16,881 bases of DNA from Eubacteriales bacterium (GTDB taxonomy: Bacteria > Bacillota_A > Clostridia > Christensenellales > Aristaeellaceae), in assembly GCA_030528845.1 (NCBI GenBank), contig JAUMYC010000029.1, positions 1-16,881 of the forward strand. The letters run 5' to 3'. Below are positions 7,551 to 13,563 of this stretch, one piece after another. The stretch's first letter is position 1, and every line of letters starts with the position of its first letter. The notes under the pieces are model-generated. The model was not told the origin of the DNA. It worked only from the letters and a program-made list of their open reading frames with translations, and did no database searches. A program made the translations under genes and the position numbers.

Positions 7551-9035
7551 TCATTTCTCCCTTCCCAGCCGCACAGCCGTCCTGGGGACGTCTCCCGGCG
7601 CGGCCGGAGAAATATCGTATTGCCCGCCGCTGCGGGTCTTGTCTGCGAAGATAAAGGCGTTTCCGCGATACTGCGCGCCCAGCTCCAGCATCCTGTCCAT
7701 CACCTCGCGCGAGGCGCTGACGAGAAAGAGCGAGGACTCGGCGCGGTCGGTGCGCGCCTGCAGCTTGTGCAGCGCTTCGCGCGCGCCCGTCTCTGCGCCG
7801 GGCGCCCAGCCGCTGCCCCCGCAATGCGCGCATTGCTCGTGGAGCAGTCGATAGACCGGCTGGTGAAATTTATGGCGCGTGAGCTCGACCAGCCCCAGCC
7901 CCGTAAAGCCGCCCAGATTCGTGCGCGCCCTGTCCGCGCCGAGGGCGCGGGCAAAGATCTCCAGCACTGCCTTTTCATGGGCGGGCTCGTCCATGTCGAT
8001 GAAATCCACCACCACGATGCCGCCGATGTCGCGCAGGCGCAATTGCCTTGCGATCTCCTCGGCCGCCTCGCAATTGGTGGCGAAGACCGTCTCCTCGAGG
8101 TCGTTTTTGCCCACGAACGAGCCGGTATTGACGTCTATGGCGGTGAGCGCTTCGGTGTAGTCGATCACGATGGAGCCGCCGCTCTTGAGCGCGACCTGCC
8201 TCTCGAGCGCTTTGTTCGCCATCTGATCGATCCGCTTTTCCTCGAACATCCAGCCGCCCTCGTACAGGCGCAGCTTGTCCGCGCCCTCCTTGGAGAAGAC
8301 GGCGGCGAATTCCAATGCGGATTCGTAGGTCTGCCTGTCGTCGAACCAGATCGCGTCCGTCTCCGGCACGAGCAGGTCGCGCACGGCGCGGCATTCCAGC
8401 GAGGAATCGGAAAAGAGCAGCGCGGGAGCCATGGCATGCTGCGCGCGCGCGCAGATGCGCTGCCAGAGCGAATCGAGCAGGCCGGCCTCGCGCGCGAGCG
8501 CCTCCTCCGGCAGGCCTGCGGCGGCCGTGCGCACGATCAGTCCGCTGCCCTGCGGCTTGATCTTCCCGGCGATCTTTGCCAGCCGGTTTCTCTCCGCGTT
8601 GTCGCCGATCTTGCGCGACACGCCGACGTAATCGAGCGTGGGCAGATACACCAGCAGCGCCCCGGCGATGGTCACATTGCCGGAGATGCGCGGGCCCTTC
8701 GCGCCGGAGGTCTCCTTGACCACCTGCACGATCAGCTCCTGCCCGCGGCGCAGCTTCGCGCCCTGCGAGCGGATCTGCTCGCGCAGGCTGTCGGTCATGT
8801 CGCCCTTGCCCACGGCGATATCCTCCAAGGAGAGATAGCCGTTTTTCGCAAGGCCGATGTTGACGAAGGAGGCCTGTATGCCGGGCAGGATGTCGCGCAC
8901 GACGCCTTTGTAGATATTTCCGTTGAGCCGCTCGGAGCCGGGCCTGTCCACGGCGTATTCCACCAGCACGCCGTCCTCGAGCACGGCCATGCGCTTCTGG
9001 CCCAGATATGTTTCGACAAATACCTCTCTGCGCAT
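7551..9035 (-). CDS. rng: Ribonuclease G/E family endoribonuclease
   Basis: The 494-residue product is an RNase E/G catalytic domain without the long C-terminal scaffold of RNase E, so it resembles RNase G. It cleaves single-stranded RNA and serves in rRNA maturation and mRNA decay. An S1-like RNA-binding region spans roughly 38-125 (GNIYKGVVRDILPGIQASFVNIG). The DNase I-like catalytic site has Asp301 (TAIDVNTGSFVG) and Asp344 (GGIVVVDFIDM). The Zn-link CxxC is Cys402-Cys405 (CAHCGGSG). The TRHKFHQPVYRLL stretch before it is family-like. The ATG at 9035 gives the usual start (MRREVFVETYLGQKRMAVLEDG), although AAGGA sits unusually close, about 2 nt away. It lies 6 bp after the DUF2344 gene. 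The ribosomal genes rplU-rpmA, which often follow this trio in Firmicutes, are replaced here by miaB. Confidence 0.95.
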   Translation of the reverse strand: MRREVFVETYLGQKRMAVLEDGVLVEYAVDRPGSERLNGNIYKGVVRDILPGIQASFVNIGLAKNGYLSLEDIAVGKGDMTDSLREQIRSQGAKLRRGQELIVQVVKETSGAKGPRISGNVTIAGALLVYLPTLDYVGVSRKIGDNAERNRLAKIAGKIKPQGSGLIVRTAAAGLPEEALAREAGLLDSLWQRICARAQHAMAPALLFSDSSLECRAVRDLLVPETDAIWFDDRQTYESALEFAAVFSKEGADKLRLYEGGWMFEEKRIDQMANKALERQVALKSGGSIVIDYTEALTAIDVNTGSFVGKNDLEETVFATNCEAAEEIARQLRLRDIGGIVVVDFIDMDEPAHEKAVLEIFARALGADRARTNLGGFTGLGLVELTRHKFHQPVYRLLHEQCAHCGGSGWAPGAETGAREALHKLQARTDRAESSLFLVSASREVMDRMLELGAQYRGNAFIFADKTRSGGQYDISPAAPGDVPRTAVRLGREK

Positions 9036-9041
9036 ATTCCT

Positions 9042-9719
9042 TTACAGCTCCATCAGCGGCTTCAGCTCGCCCTTTTCATTTTCGCCCAGCAGGCTCAGCC
9101 TGTGTACGCGGATCTCCGGCTCCTGAACGCCCGCCATCTGCGCAAGCGTGCGCACGAGCAGGTCCGGCTTGAGAGTGGCGCGCTCGGTGAGCGAAAGGCG
9201 CGCGAAGAAGATATTCGCCTCGCGCAGGTCCGGCTTGAGCAGATGGGTCATCGCGCGGATGTCCGCCTCTTTTTCTCCGGTCTTGGTCTTGCGCATGGCC
9301 ATGACGTGCTCCTTGGCCATGTATTCGTCGAGCATGCCGATGATCTGCGCGCTCTGCGCTCCTTCGACGGCGATCATATAATCCGCCGCCTTGAGCATGG
9401 CCATCGGCGCGCTGCGGCTGTCCGCAAAGGCCTTCGCGCCGATGACGGGCAGATCCGGCGGCAGGGCCGCGGCCATCTGCCGCGCGGTCTCCTGCGCGGT
9501 CGTATCCTTTGCCATGCGGATCTCAAAAATCTCATATTCGCTCGTCCCGCCCATGGCCATGGCGGAGCCAAAGGACATGAGCGGATGCGGATTAAAGCCC
9601 TGCGACCAGGCGATGGGCAGCTCTGTGCGGTTGAGCGCGCGCTGCATAAAGCGCTGCAGATCCAGATGGGAAACGTAGCGCAGGCGTTCGGTCTTGCCGA
9701 ATCTGATCCAAATCTTCAT
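9042..9719 (-). CDS. TIGR03936 / DUF2344 radical-SAM-associated protein
   Basis: The 225-residue product matches the DUF2344 family: MKIWIRFGKTERLRYVSHLD at the start, then LQRFMQRALNRTELPIAWSQGFNPHPLMSFGSAMAMG at about 21-57. In many Firmicutes this protein is either fused to, or encoded right after, the TIGR03960 radical SAM protein; here it is a separate gene one base after it. The exact role is unknown; the steady pairing with RNase G suggests RNA or ribosome biology, which is inference. The ATG at 9719 was chosen because the family sequence begins there and AAGGAG lies 12 nt upstream, inside the last codons of the preceding gene. An ATG at 9740 would overlap that gene by 20 bp and has a poor site. 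No metal-binding Cys motif is seen. Confidence 0.9.
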   Translation of the reverse strand: MKIWIRFGKTERLRYVSHLDLQRFMQRALNRTELPIAWSQGFNPHPLMSFGSAMAMGGTSEYEIFEIRMAKDTTAQETARQMAAALPPDLPVIGAKAFADSRSAPMAMLKAADYMIAVEGAQSAQIIGMLDEYMAKEHVMAMRKTKTGEKEADIRAMTHLLKPDLREANIFFARLSLTERATLKPDLLVRTLAQMAGVQEPEIRVHRLSLLGENEKGELKPLMEL

Positions 9720-9720
9720 T

Positions 9721-11562
9721 TTATTTGCAGGCTCCTTCATATCGCTTCATGCCGCAGCCGGTGCAGCCCTGGCGGCAGTCTCGGGTCGTCTCGGCGCGCT
9801 GCGCCTTTTCCCATTCGGAGACGAGATAGCGCTTTTCCACGCCGCAGTCGAGCATGTCCCACGCGTTCACTTCGTCCGTGCTCCGCTCGCGCAGTGCGTA
9901 GAAATCCGGATCGACTCCGGCCTTTTCGAACGCGGCCATCCATTTTTCCATCTTGAAATGCTCGCTCCAGCTGTCAAAGCGGCAGCCGCTGCGCCATGCG
10001 ATCTCCAGCGCGTCCGCCAGCTTCCTGTCGCCGCGCGCAAGAACGGCTTCGATATAGCTCACGTCCGGCGCGTGATATTTGAAATCCACGCCCTTGATGG
10101 CGGCGAGCTTTTCCTTGAGGCGCTGCTGGCGGCGGATGACCGTCTCGGCGTCGAGCTGGCCGCACCACTGGAACGGGGTGAACGGCTTGGGGATGAACAC
10201 CGAAGCGCTCACCGTGATGCGTAGGCCGGGCGCGCGCTTGTTCTTGGGCACCTGGAAATACCGCGCGCGCACCTTTGCGGCGAGGTCGGCGATGCCGTCC
10301 ACGTCCTCGTCCGTTTCGGTGGGCAGGCCGATCATGAAATACAGCTTCACGGCGCTCCAGCCCTCGTCGAAGGCGTCGCCCACGGAGCGCATGAGGTCGT
10401 CCTCCGTCACGCCCTTGTTGATCACGTCGCGCAGCCTCTGCGTACCGGCCTCGGGCGCGAGGGTCAGCGCGGTCTTTTTCACCTTCTGCGTTTCGGCGAG
10501 GGTGTCCTTGAGATACGAATCGATGCGCAGGGAGGGCAGAGAGATGCGCACCCTCTTTTCCTGATACTTGCGCACCATTTCTCTGGCAAGCTCCGGCAGG
10601 CAGGAATAATCTCCGCTGGAGAGGCTCATGAGGGAGATCTCGTCGTAGCCCGTGGCTTTCACCAGCTTATCTGCGATCTCCAGCAGCCTGTCCATGCTCC
10701 TCTCGCGCACGGGGCGATAGAGCATGCCCGCCTGACAGAAGCGGCAGCCGCGCGTGCAGCCGCGGAAGATCTCCAGCATGATGCGGTCATGCACGACCTC
10801 GCCGTAGGGCACGATCAGCTTTTCGGGGTAATCGGCCGCGGTCAGGTCGTTCACCAGCGCCTTGAACACCAGCTCCTTCGCGCCGGAGCCCTCCTTGGGC
10901 GTATAGCTCTTGATCGTGCCGTCCGCGTTGTATTCCACGTCGTACAGGCTGGGCACATACACGCCCTGCACCTGCGCGGCCCGCCTGAGGAATTCCTCCC
11001 TCGGCGCGCCTTCCTTTTTCCACTGGGCGTAGATGTCGAGATATTCGTGCGTGCTCCGCTCGCCGTCGCCGATGATGAAGAAATCGAAAAACGGCGCCAG
11101 CGGCTCCGGATTGAACGCGCAGGAGCCGCCCGCCACGATGAACGGGCCGTCCTTGCGGTCTTCGGCGCGCAGCGGGATGCCGGCCAGATCCAGCGCGGAG
11201 AGGATGTTCGTATAGCTCATCTCATACTGCAGCGTGATGCCCACGATGTCGAATTCCTTCACGGGCGTGCGGCTTTCGATGGAAAAAAGCGGGACGCCCT
11301 CGCTGCGCATGAGGTCTTCCATATCGACCCACGGCGAGAACACCCTCTCGCACCATGCGTCGGGCCTGTCGTTGATCGTATGATAGAGGATCTTCATGCC
11401 GAGGTTCGACATGCCCACCTCGTAGGTGTCCGGGAACAAAAACGCATAGCGGATATCGACTTCTTCGGCGTTTTTCATGATGCTGCCGAATTCGCCGCCC
11501 ATATATCGCGAAGGCTTCTCCACACGGCTGAGAAGCGAGTCTACCCTCTGAGTCATTTCCAA
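9721..11562 (-). CDS. TIGR03960 family B12-binding-type radical SAM protein
   Basis: The 613-residue product starts VEKPSRYMGGEFGS and carries FLFPDTYEVGMSNLGMKILYH, both family marks. An N-terminal B12-binding-like Rossmann region reaches about residue 170 (VAGGSCAFNPEPLAPFFDFFIIGDGE). The radical SAM motif is Cys269-x3-Cys273-x2-Cys276 (FRGCTRGCRFCQAGMLYRPVRERS). The C-terminal end is Cys-rich (Cys596, Cys600, Cys603, Cys612), perhaps for a second metal site. The substrate is not known; genomic pairing with DUF2344 and RNase G points to RNA or ribosome modification. The start is uncertain. TTG at 11562 has GGGAG 9 nt upstream and is my choice; ATG at 11556 is two codons shorter but its nearest site is weak. 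It is the first gene of the nine-gene leftward operon. Confidence 0.93.
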   Translation of the reverse strand: MEMTQRVDSLLSRVEKPSRYMGGEFGSIMKNAEEVDIRYAFLFPDTYEVGMSNLGMKILYHTINDRPDAWCERVFSPWVDMEDLMRSEGVPLFSIESRTPVKEFDIVGITLQYEMSYTNILSALDLAGIPLRAEDRKDGPFIVAGGSCAFNPEPLAPFFDFFIIGDGERSTHEYLDIYAQWKKEGAPREEFLRRAAQVQGVYVPSLYDVEYNADGTIKSYTPKEGSGAKELVFKALVNDLTAADYPEKLIVPYGEVVHDRIMLEIFRGCTRGCRFCQAGMLYRPVRERSMDRLLEIADKLVKATGYDEISLMSLSSGDYSCLPELAREMVRKYQEKRVRISLPSLRIDSYLKDTLAETQKVKKTALTLAPEAGTQRLRDVINKGVTEDDLMRSVGDAFDEGWSAVKLYFMIGLPTETDEDVDGIADLAAKVRARYFQVPKNKRAPGLRITVSASVFIPKPFTPFQWCGQLDAETVIRRQQRLKEKLAAIKGVDFKYHAPDVSYIEAVLARGDRKLADALEIAWRSGCRFDSWSEHFKMEKWMAAFEKAGVDPDFYALRERSTDEVNAWDMLDCGVEKRYLVSEWEKAQRAETTRDCRQGCTGCGMKRYEGACK

Positions 11563-11656
11563 AGCAATTCACTCCCATAAAAAAGCGCTCGCCGCCCGCC
11601 GCCGCTTCCCGGTAAAAAAAGCACGCCTTGGGCCAAATGCATATCTTATCCAGAAT

Positions 11657-11685
11657 ACTTTACCACCCTCTTTTGCTTTGGTCAA
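11657..11685 (-). promoter_or_regulatory. Sigma-A-type promoter of the leftward operon
   Basis: On the minus strand TTGACC (11680-11685) and TAAAGT (11657-11662) are separated by 17 bp, and TGG just before the -10 gives an extended TGn element. Transcription would start near 11650, leaving a leader of about 88 nt. That leader has two T-runs (7 and 6) and a GCGG-rich stretch but only weak hairpins, so I do not call an attenuator. Confidence 0.7.
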
Positions 11686-11711
11686 TGCACGCTCCGTTAA
11701 GCGCGGTGAAT

Positions 11712-11748
11712 TGTTTCGCTCTTTCCGGTAAACATACTGTTTCGCTCT
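11712..11748 (-). repeat. Two 11-bp direct repeats upstream of the operon promoter
   Basis: AGAGCGAAACA (minus strand) occurs at 11738-11748 and 11712-11722, with a 26-bp period. The flanks also match partly. The pair lies 27-63 bp upstream of the -35 box, a position suited to an activator or repressor site. No protein can be named from the sequence. Confidence 0.5.
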
Positions 11749-11792
11749 GTTATTCTGCCCCAAACGCCGGGCTAACGGGCGTTTCGCACAAG

Positions 11793-11824
11793 AAAAAAGC
11801 AGACGCCGCAGCGCCCGCCTTTTC
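11793..11824 (-). terminator. Intrinsic terminator after sigF
   Basis: On the minus strand, about 20 nt past the sigF stop, GCGGGCG pairs with CGTCTGC (two G·U pairs) around a CTGCGG loop. The stem is extended by A·T pairs between the upstream A-run and the TTTTTT tail (11793-11798). It would end spoIIA transcription before the next operon promoter. The upstream A-run can also pair with a second, overlapping palindrome. Confidence 0.8.
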
Positions 11825-11844
11825 CCGGGAAAAGCCTTATTCTC

Positions 11845-12534
11845 TCATTCCGTGCCGGAGGCCTCGCGCATCTGCCGCAGCAGCTTTTTCTCCCTCCGGC
11901 AGACCTGCACCTGCGTCATGCCGAGGAGCTCGCCCGTTTCGGCCTGCGTCTTGCCCGCGCGGTAGCGCAGCTCGATCAGCCTCCTGTCCTGCTCCTCCAG
12001 CGCGCCGAGCAGCTGCCGCAGCACGATCCCTTCCTCGATCTCCCCTTCCTCCTTGCCGGGGATGAGCTCCGCGTTGGTCATGTGCTCCATGCCCGGCGCG
12101 GGCGCGTCGAGCGAAACGAGCGGCCTGCGCGCGCCGTAGGAAAGGGCGATCTCCTCGCGGCTGAGCCCGGTCGCGGCGCAGAGCTGGGCAAAATCCGGCT
12201 CTTCTCCCGTGCGCGCGATGTGCTCCTGCTCGCATCTGGCGATCAGCGCGGCTTTTTCTCGGATGGAGCGCGCCACATGCACCTGCCCGCCGTCGCGCAG
12301 CAGGCGGCGCATCTCGCCCATGATGACCGGCACCGCATAAGTGGAAAAAGCCGTGCCGAAGCCGGGCTCATAGCGGCGGATGGCCTTCATCAGGCCGATG
12401 CAGCCGGTCTGAAACAGGTCTTCGTATTCCGCCTCCGCCCGGCCGAAGCGCTTTGCAATATGCGCGACCAAAGGCAGGTTTTCCGTGACGGCCTGCGCAA
12501 AGGCGTCCTCGTCGCCCTGCGCCGCGCGCAGCAC
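11845..12534 (-). CDS. sigF: Sporulation sigma factor F (forespore-specific)
   Basis: The product is 229 residues from a GTG at 12534. Region 2 is clear (EYEDLFQTGCIGLMKAIRRYEPGFGTAFSTYAVPVIMGEMRRLLRD, about 37-81), including the core-binding and -10 recognition parts. Region 3 follows, and the region 4 helix-turn-helix is GKTQAETGELLGMTQVQVCRREKKLL (194-219). Position as third gene after spoIIAA and spoIIAB makes it SigF rather than SigE or SigG. SigF directs early forespore genes and is held inactive by SpoIIAB. The start is doubtful. The open frame continues upstream of the GTG with plausible N-terminal residues (YERDEEFSRENRLGA), but no ATG, GTG or TTG is in that frame. An ATG at 12590, touching the spoIIAB stop, is one base out of frame. 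The GTG has no good ribosome binding site. Confidence 0.9.
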   Translation of the reverse strand: MLRAAQGDEDAFAQAVTENLPLVAHIAKRFGRAEAEYEDLFQTGCIGLMKAIRRYEPGFGTAFSTYAVPVIMGEMRRLLRDGGQVHVARSIREKAALIARCEQEHIARTGEEPDFAQLCAATGLSREEIALSYGARRPLVSLDAPAPGMEHMTNAELIPGKEEGEIEEGIVLRQLLGALEEQDRRLIELRYRAGKTQAETGELLGMTQVQVCRREKKLLRQMREASGTE

Positions 12535-12546
12535 CGCGCCCAGCCG

Positions 12547-12562
12547 GTTTTCCCGGGAAAAC
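12547..12562. repeat. Perfect 16-bp palindrome at the sigF start
   Basis: GTTTTCCCGGGAAAAC reads the same on both strands. It lies between a GAGGAG sequence and the GTG at 12534, so if folded it would bring the possible ribosome binding site nearer the start. It contains TTTTCCCGGGAA, which also occurs at 6258, 7513 and 11821. Confidence 0.6.
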
Positions 12563-12590
12563 TCCTCGTCTCTTTCGTATGCCGGCGCAT

Positions 12591-13040
12591 TCAGGGCCGG
12601 GCGGCAGCGGACGCATCCGCGCCGAGCCGCCTGCGCATGCGCACGGTCGTCCCCTCCCCGGGTGCGCTGATCACATCCACGCTGTCCATGAAGCTCTCCA
12701 TCACCAGAAAGCCCATGCCGGCGCGCTCGTCGCCGTCTCCGGAGAAAAACGGCCTGCGCGCCTGTTCGACGTCCTCGATGCCGCAGCCGTTGTCGATGAT
12801 CTCCAGCTCCACCTCGCCACCCTCGTACAGCAGCGCGCGCAGGCGCACCATGCCCTCCTTTTCCCGGTAGCCGTGCACGATGGCGTTGGTCGCCGCCTCG
12901 GAAACAGCCGTCTTGATGTCCCCCAATTCCTCCAGCGTCGGATCCTCCGAGACCAGAAACGCCGCCACGGTCATGCGCGCGAAGGCCACGTTTTCCGGAA
13001 TGGAGAGGAAATCCGCCCGGATCTCGTTGCGGATCTTCAT
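12591..13040 (-). CDS. spoIIAB: Anti-sigma F factor SpoIIAB (serine kinase)
   Basis: The 149-residue product is a GHKL-fold kinase that binds and blocks SigF, and phosphorylates SpoIIAA. Motifs present are Arg22 (VAFARMTVAAF), the N-box with Glu48 and Asn52 (VSEAATNAIVHGY), the G1 box DNGCGI (83-88) and the G2 box GMGF (108-111), then ESFMDSVDV. These align with B. subtilis SpoIIAB with an offset of two; there Glu46 is the catalytic base. The ATG at 13040 is preceded by GGAGGTG at 9 nt and gives the standard N-terminus; a GTG at 13052 is in frame but lies inside that site. It follows spoIIAA by 16 bp. The C-terminal tail (RRRLGADASAAARP) is slightly unusual in composition but normal in length. 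Confidence 0.96.
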   Translation of the reverse strand: MKIRNEIRADFLSIPENVAFARMTVAAFLVSEDPTLEELGDIKTAVSEAATNAIVHGYREKEGMVRLRALLYEGGEVELEIIDNGCGIEDVEQARRPFFSGDGDERAGMGFLVMESFMDSVDVISAPGEGTTVRMRRRLGADASAAARP

Positions 13041-13056
13041 ATCCTTTTTCACCTCC

Positions 13057-13362
13057 CTATGCGAGCCTGTCCAGCAGATGATACAGGCCGGACAGCGCGA
13101 ACAGCTTTTCCACCGGGCCCCGCGCGCCGCGCACGGCCATCGTGCCGCCCGAGCGCTTCATCAGCTTGTAGCGACCGATGACCATGCCGATGCCGGAGCT
13201 GTCCATAAAATCCAGATTCTTTACGTCCAGCACCAGCCTTCCCGGCCTGTATCGGGCGATCAGGCCGTCCAATTCCTCCCTGAGCTCCTGCGCATGCAGC
13301 TGATCGAGATCCCCGTCGATCGAGGCGATCAGATCCTTCCCCTTGATCCTGTAGGCCAGCAT
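13057..13362 (-). CDS. spoIIAA: Anti-sigma F factor antagonist SpoIIAA (STAS domain)
   Basis: The 101-residue product is a single STAS domain. In its unphosphorylated form it binds SpoIIAB and frees SigF; SpoIIAB phosphorylates it and SpoIIE reverses this. The phosphorylation loop is FMDSSGIGMVIGRYK (52-66); Ser55, just after Asp54, matches B. subtilis Ser58. The GDLD of strand 2 (17-20) and the C-terminal VEKLFALSGLYHLL (84-97) are also typical. The ATG at 13362 follows AGGAGG with about 11 nt spacing. It is the first gene of the spoIIA operon. No dacF gene lies upstream as in many Bacilli; instead there is a divergent control region and a class A PBP. It is a little shorter than B. subtilis SpoIIAA because the C-terminal tail is missing. 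Confidence 0.95.
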   Translation of the reverse strand: MLAYRIKGKDLIASIDGDLDQLHAQELREELDGLIARYRPGRLVLDVKNLDFMDSSGIGMVIGRYKLMKRSGGTMAVRGARGPVEKLFALSGLYHLLDRLA

Positions 13363-13369
13363 TTTCTCT

Positions 13370-13432
13370 GCGCTCCCTCCTGCGCCCCTGTGCGGGCGGT
13401 CGATCCGTTCCGTATTTCGATACGCCGCCCGC
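13370..13432 (-). promoter_or_regulatory. Structured leader candidate before spoIIAA
   Basis: On the minus strand GCGGGCGG (13425-13432) pairs perfectly with CCGCCCGC (13392-13399). Directly inside is a second hairpin, CGTAT-CGAA-ATACG (13411-13424). Closer to the gene, GCGC arms (13370-13385) flank the AGGAGG ribosome binding site and would show it in a loop. This could be a translation-control leader or a DNA operator; no known RNA family was recognised. Confidence 0.4.
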
Positions 13433-13485
13433 GCGCGCGAACCCTGCCGCGAAAGCGCTCTCCCTTTGCCGCATCCTGTCTTTCG

Positions 13486-13492
13486 TTCGACA
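13486..13492 (-). promoter_or_regulatory. Spo0A-box core upstream of spoIIAA
   Basis: The minus strand reads GTGTCGAACG here, holding TGTCGAA, the core of the Spo0A binding site (TGNCGAA). It lies 124 bp upstream of the spoIIAA start. In B. subtilis spoIIA is activated by phosphorylated Spo0A, so the position makes sense. A 7-bp match alone is weak, and I found no good sigma-H promoter nearby. Confidence 0.45.
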
Positions 13493-13493
13493 C

Positions 13494-13507
13494 CCCCGGC
13501 GCCGGGG
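13494..13507. repeat. 14-bp GC palindrome in the divergent region
   Basis: CCCCGGCGCCGGGG is perfectly self-complementary. It sits one base from the Spo0A-box core and five bases from the candidate rightward -35. It could be an operator shared by spoIIA and the PBP, or a stem at the 5' end of a transcript. Confidence 0.4.
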
Positions 13508-13511
13508 CGGA

Positions 13512-13541
13512 GAATCACCGGGCCTTTTGTCGGGCATACTT
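13512..13541 (+). promoter_or_regulatory. Possible forespore (sigma-F/G-like) promoter of the PBP gene
   Basis: GAATC (13512-13516) and CATACTT (13535-13541) are 18 bp apart. They resemble the sigma-G consensus (G-H-A-T-R then CATnnTA), each with one mismatch. The -10 ends 22 bp before the PBP ATG. No better sigma-A promoter was seen for the PBP in this gap. The call is by eye on degenerate motifs. Confidence 0.35.
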
Positions 13542-13563
13542 TCCCTGCGAGGTGATCAATGCG

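Noticed and set aside
4489..9956. Long plus-strand open frames (608 and 1080 codons) opposite rarA, miaB and rng
   Set aside because: Same artefact of GC-rich codon use; the minus-strand proteins have full catalytic motifs and ribosome binding sites.
11569..11763. 64-codon minus-strand open frame before the TIGR03960 gene
   Set aside because: It overlaps the promoter and its -35/-10 boxes, has no ribosome binding site and resembles no family.
11762..11784. Hairpin AAACGCC/GGCGTTT as a second spoIIA terminator
   Set aside because: The 7-bp stem with a 9-nt loop has only three T after it on the minus strand, and a better terminator lies just upstream.
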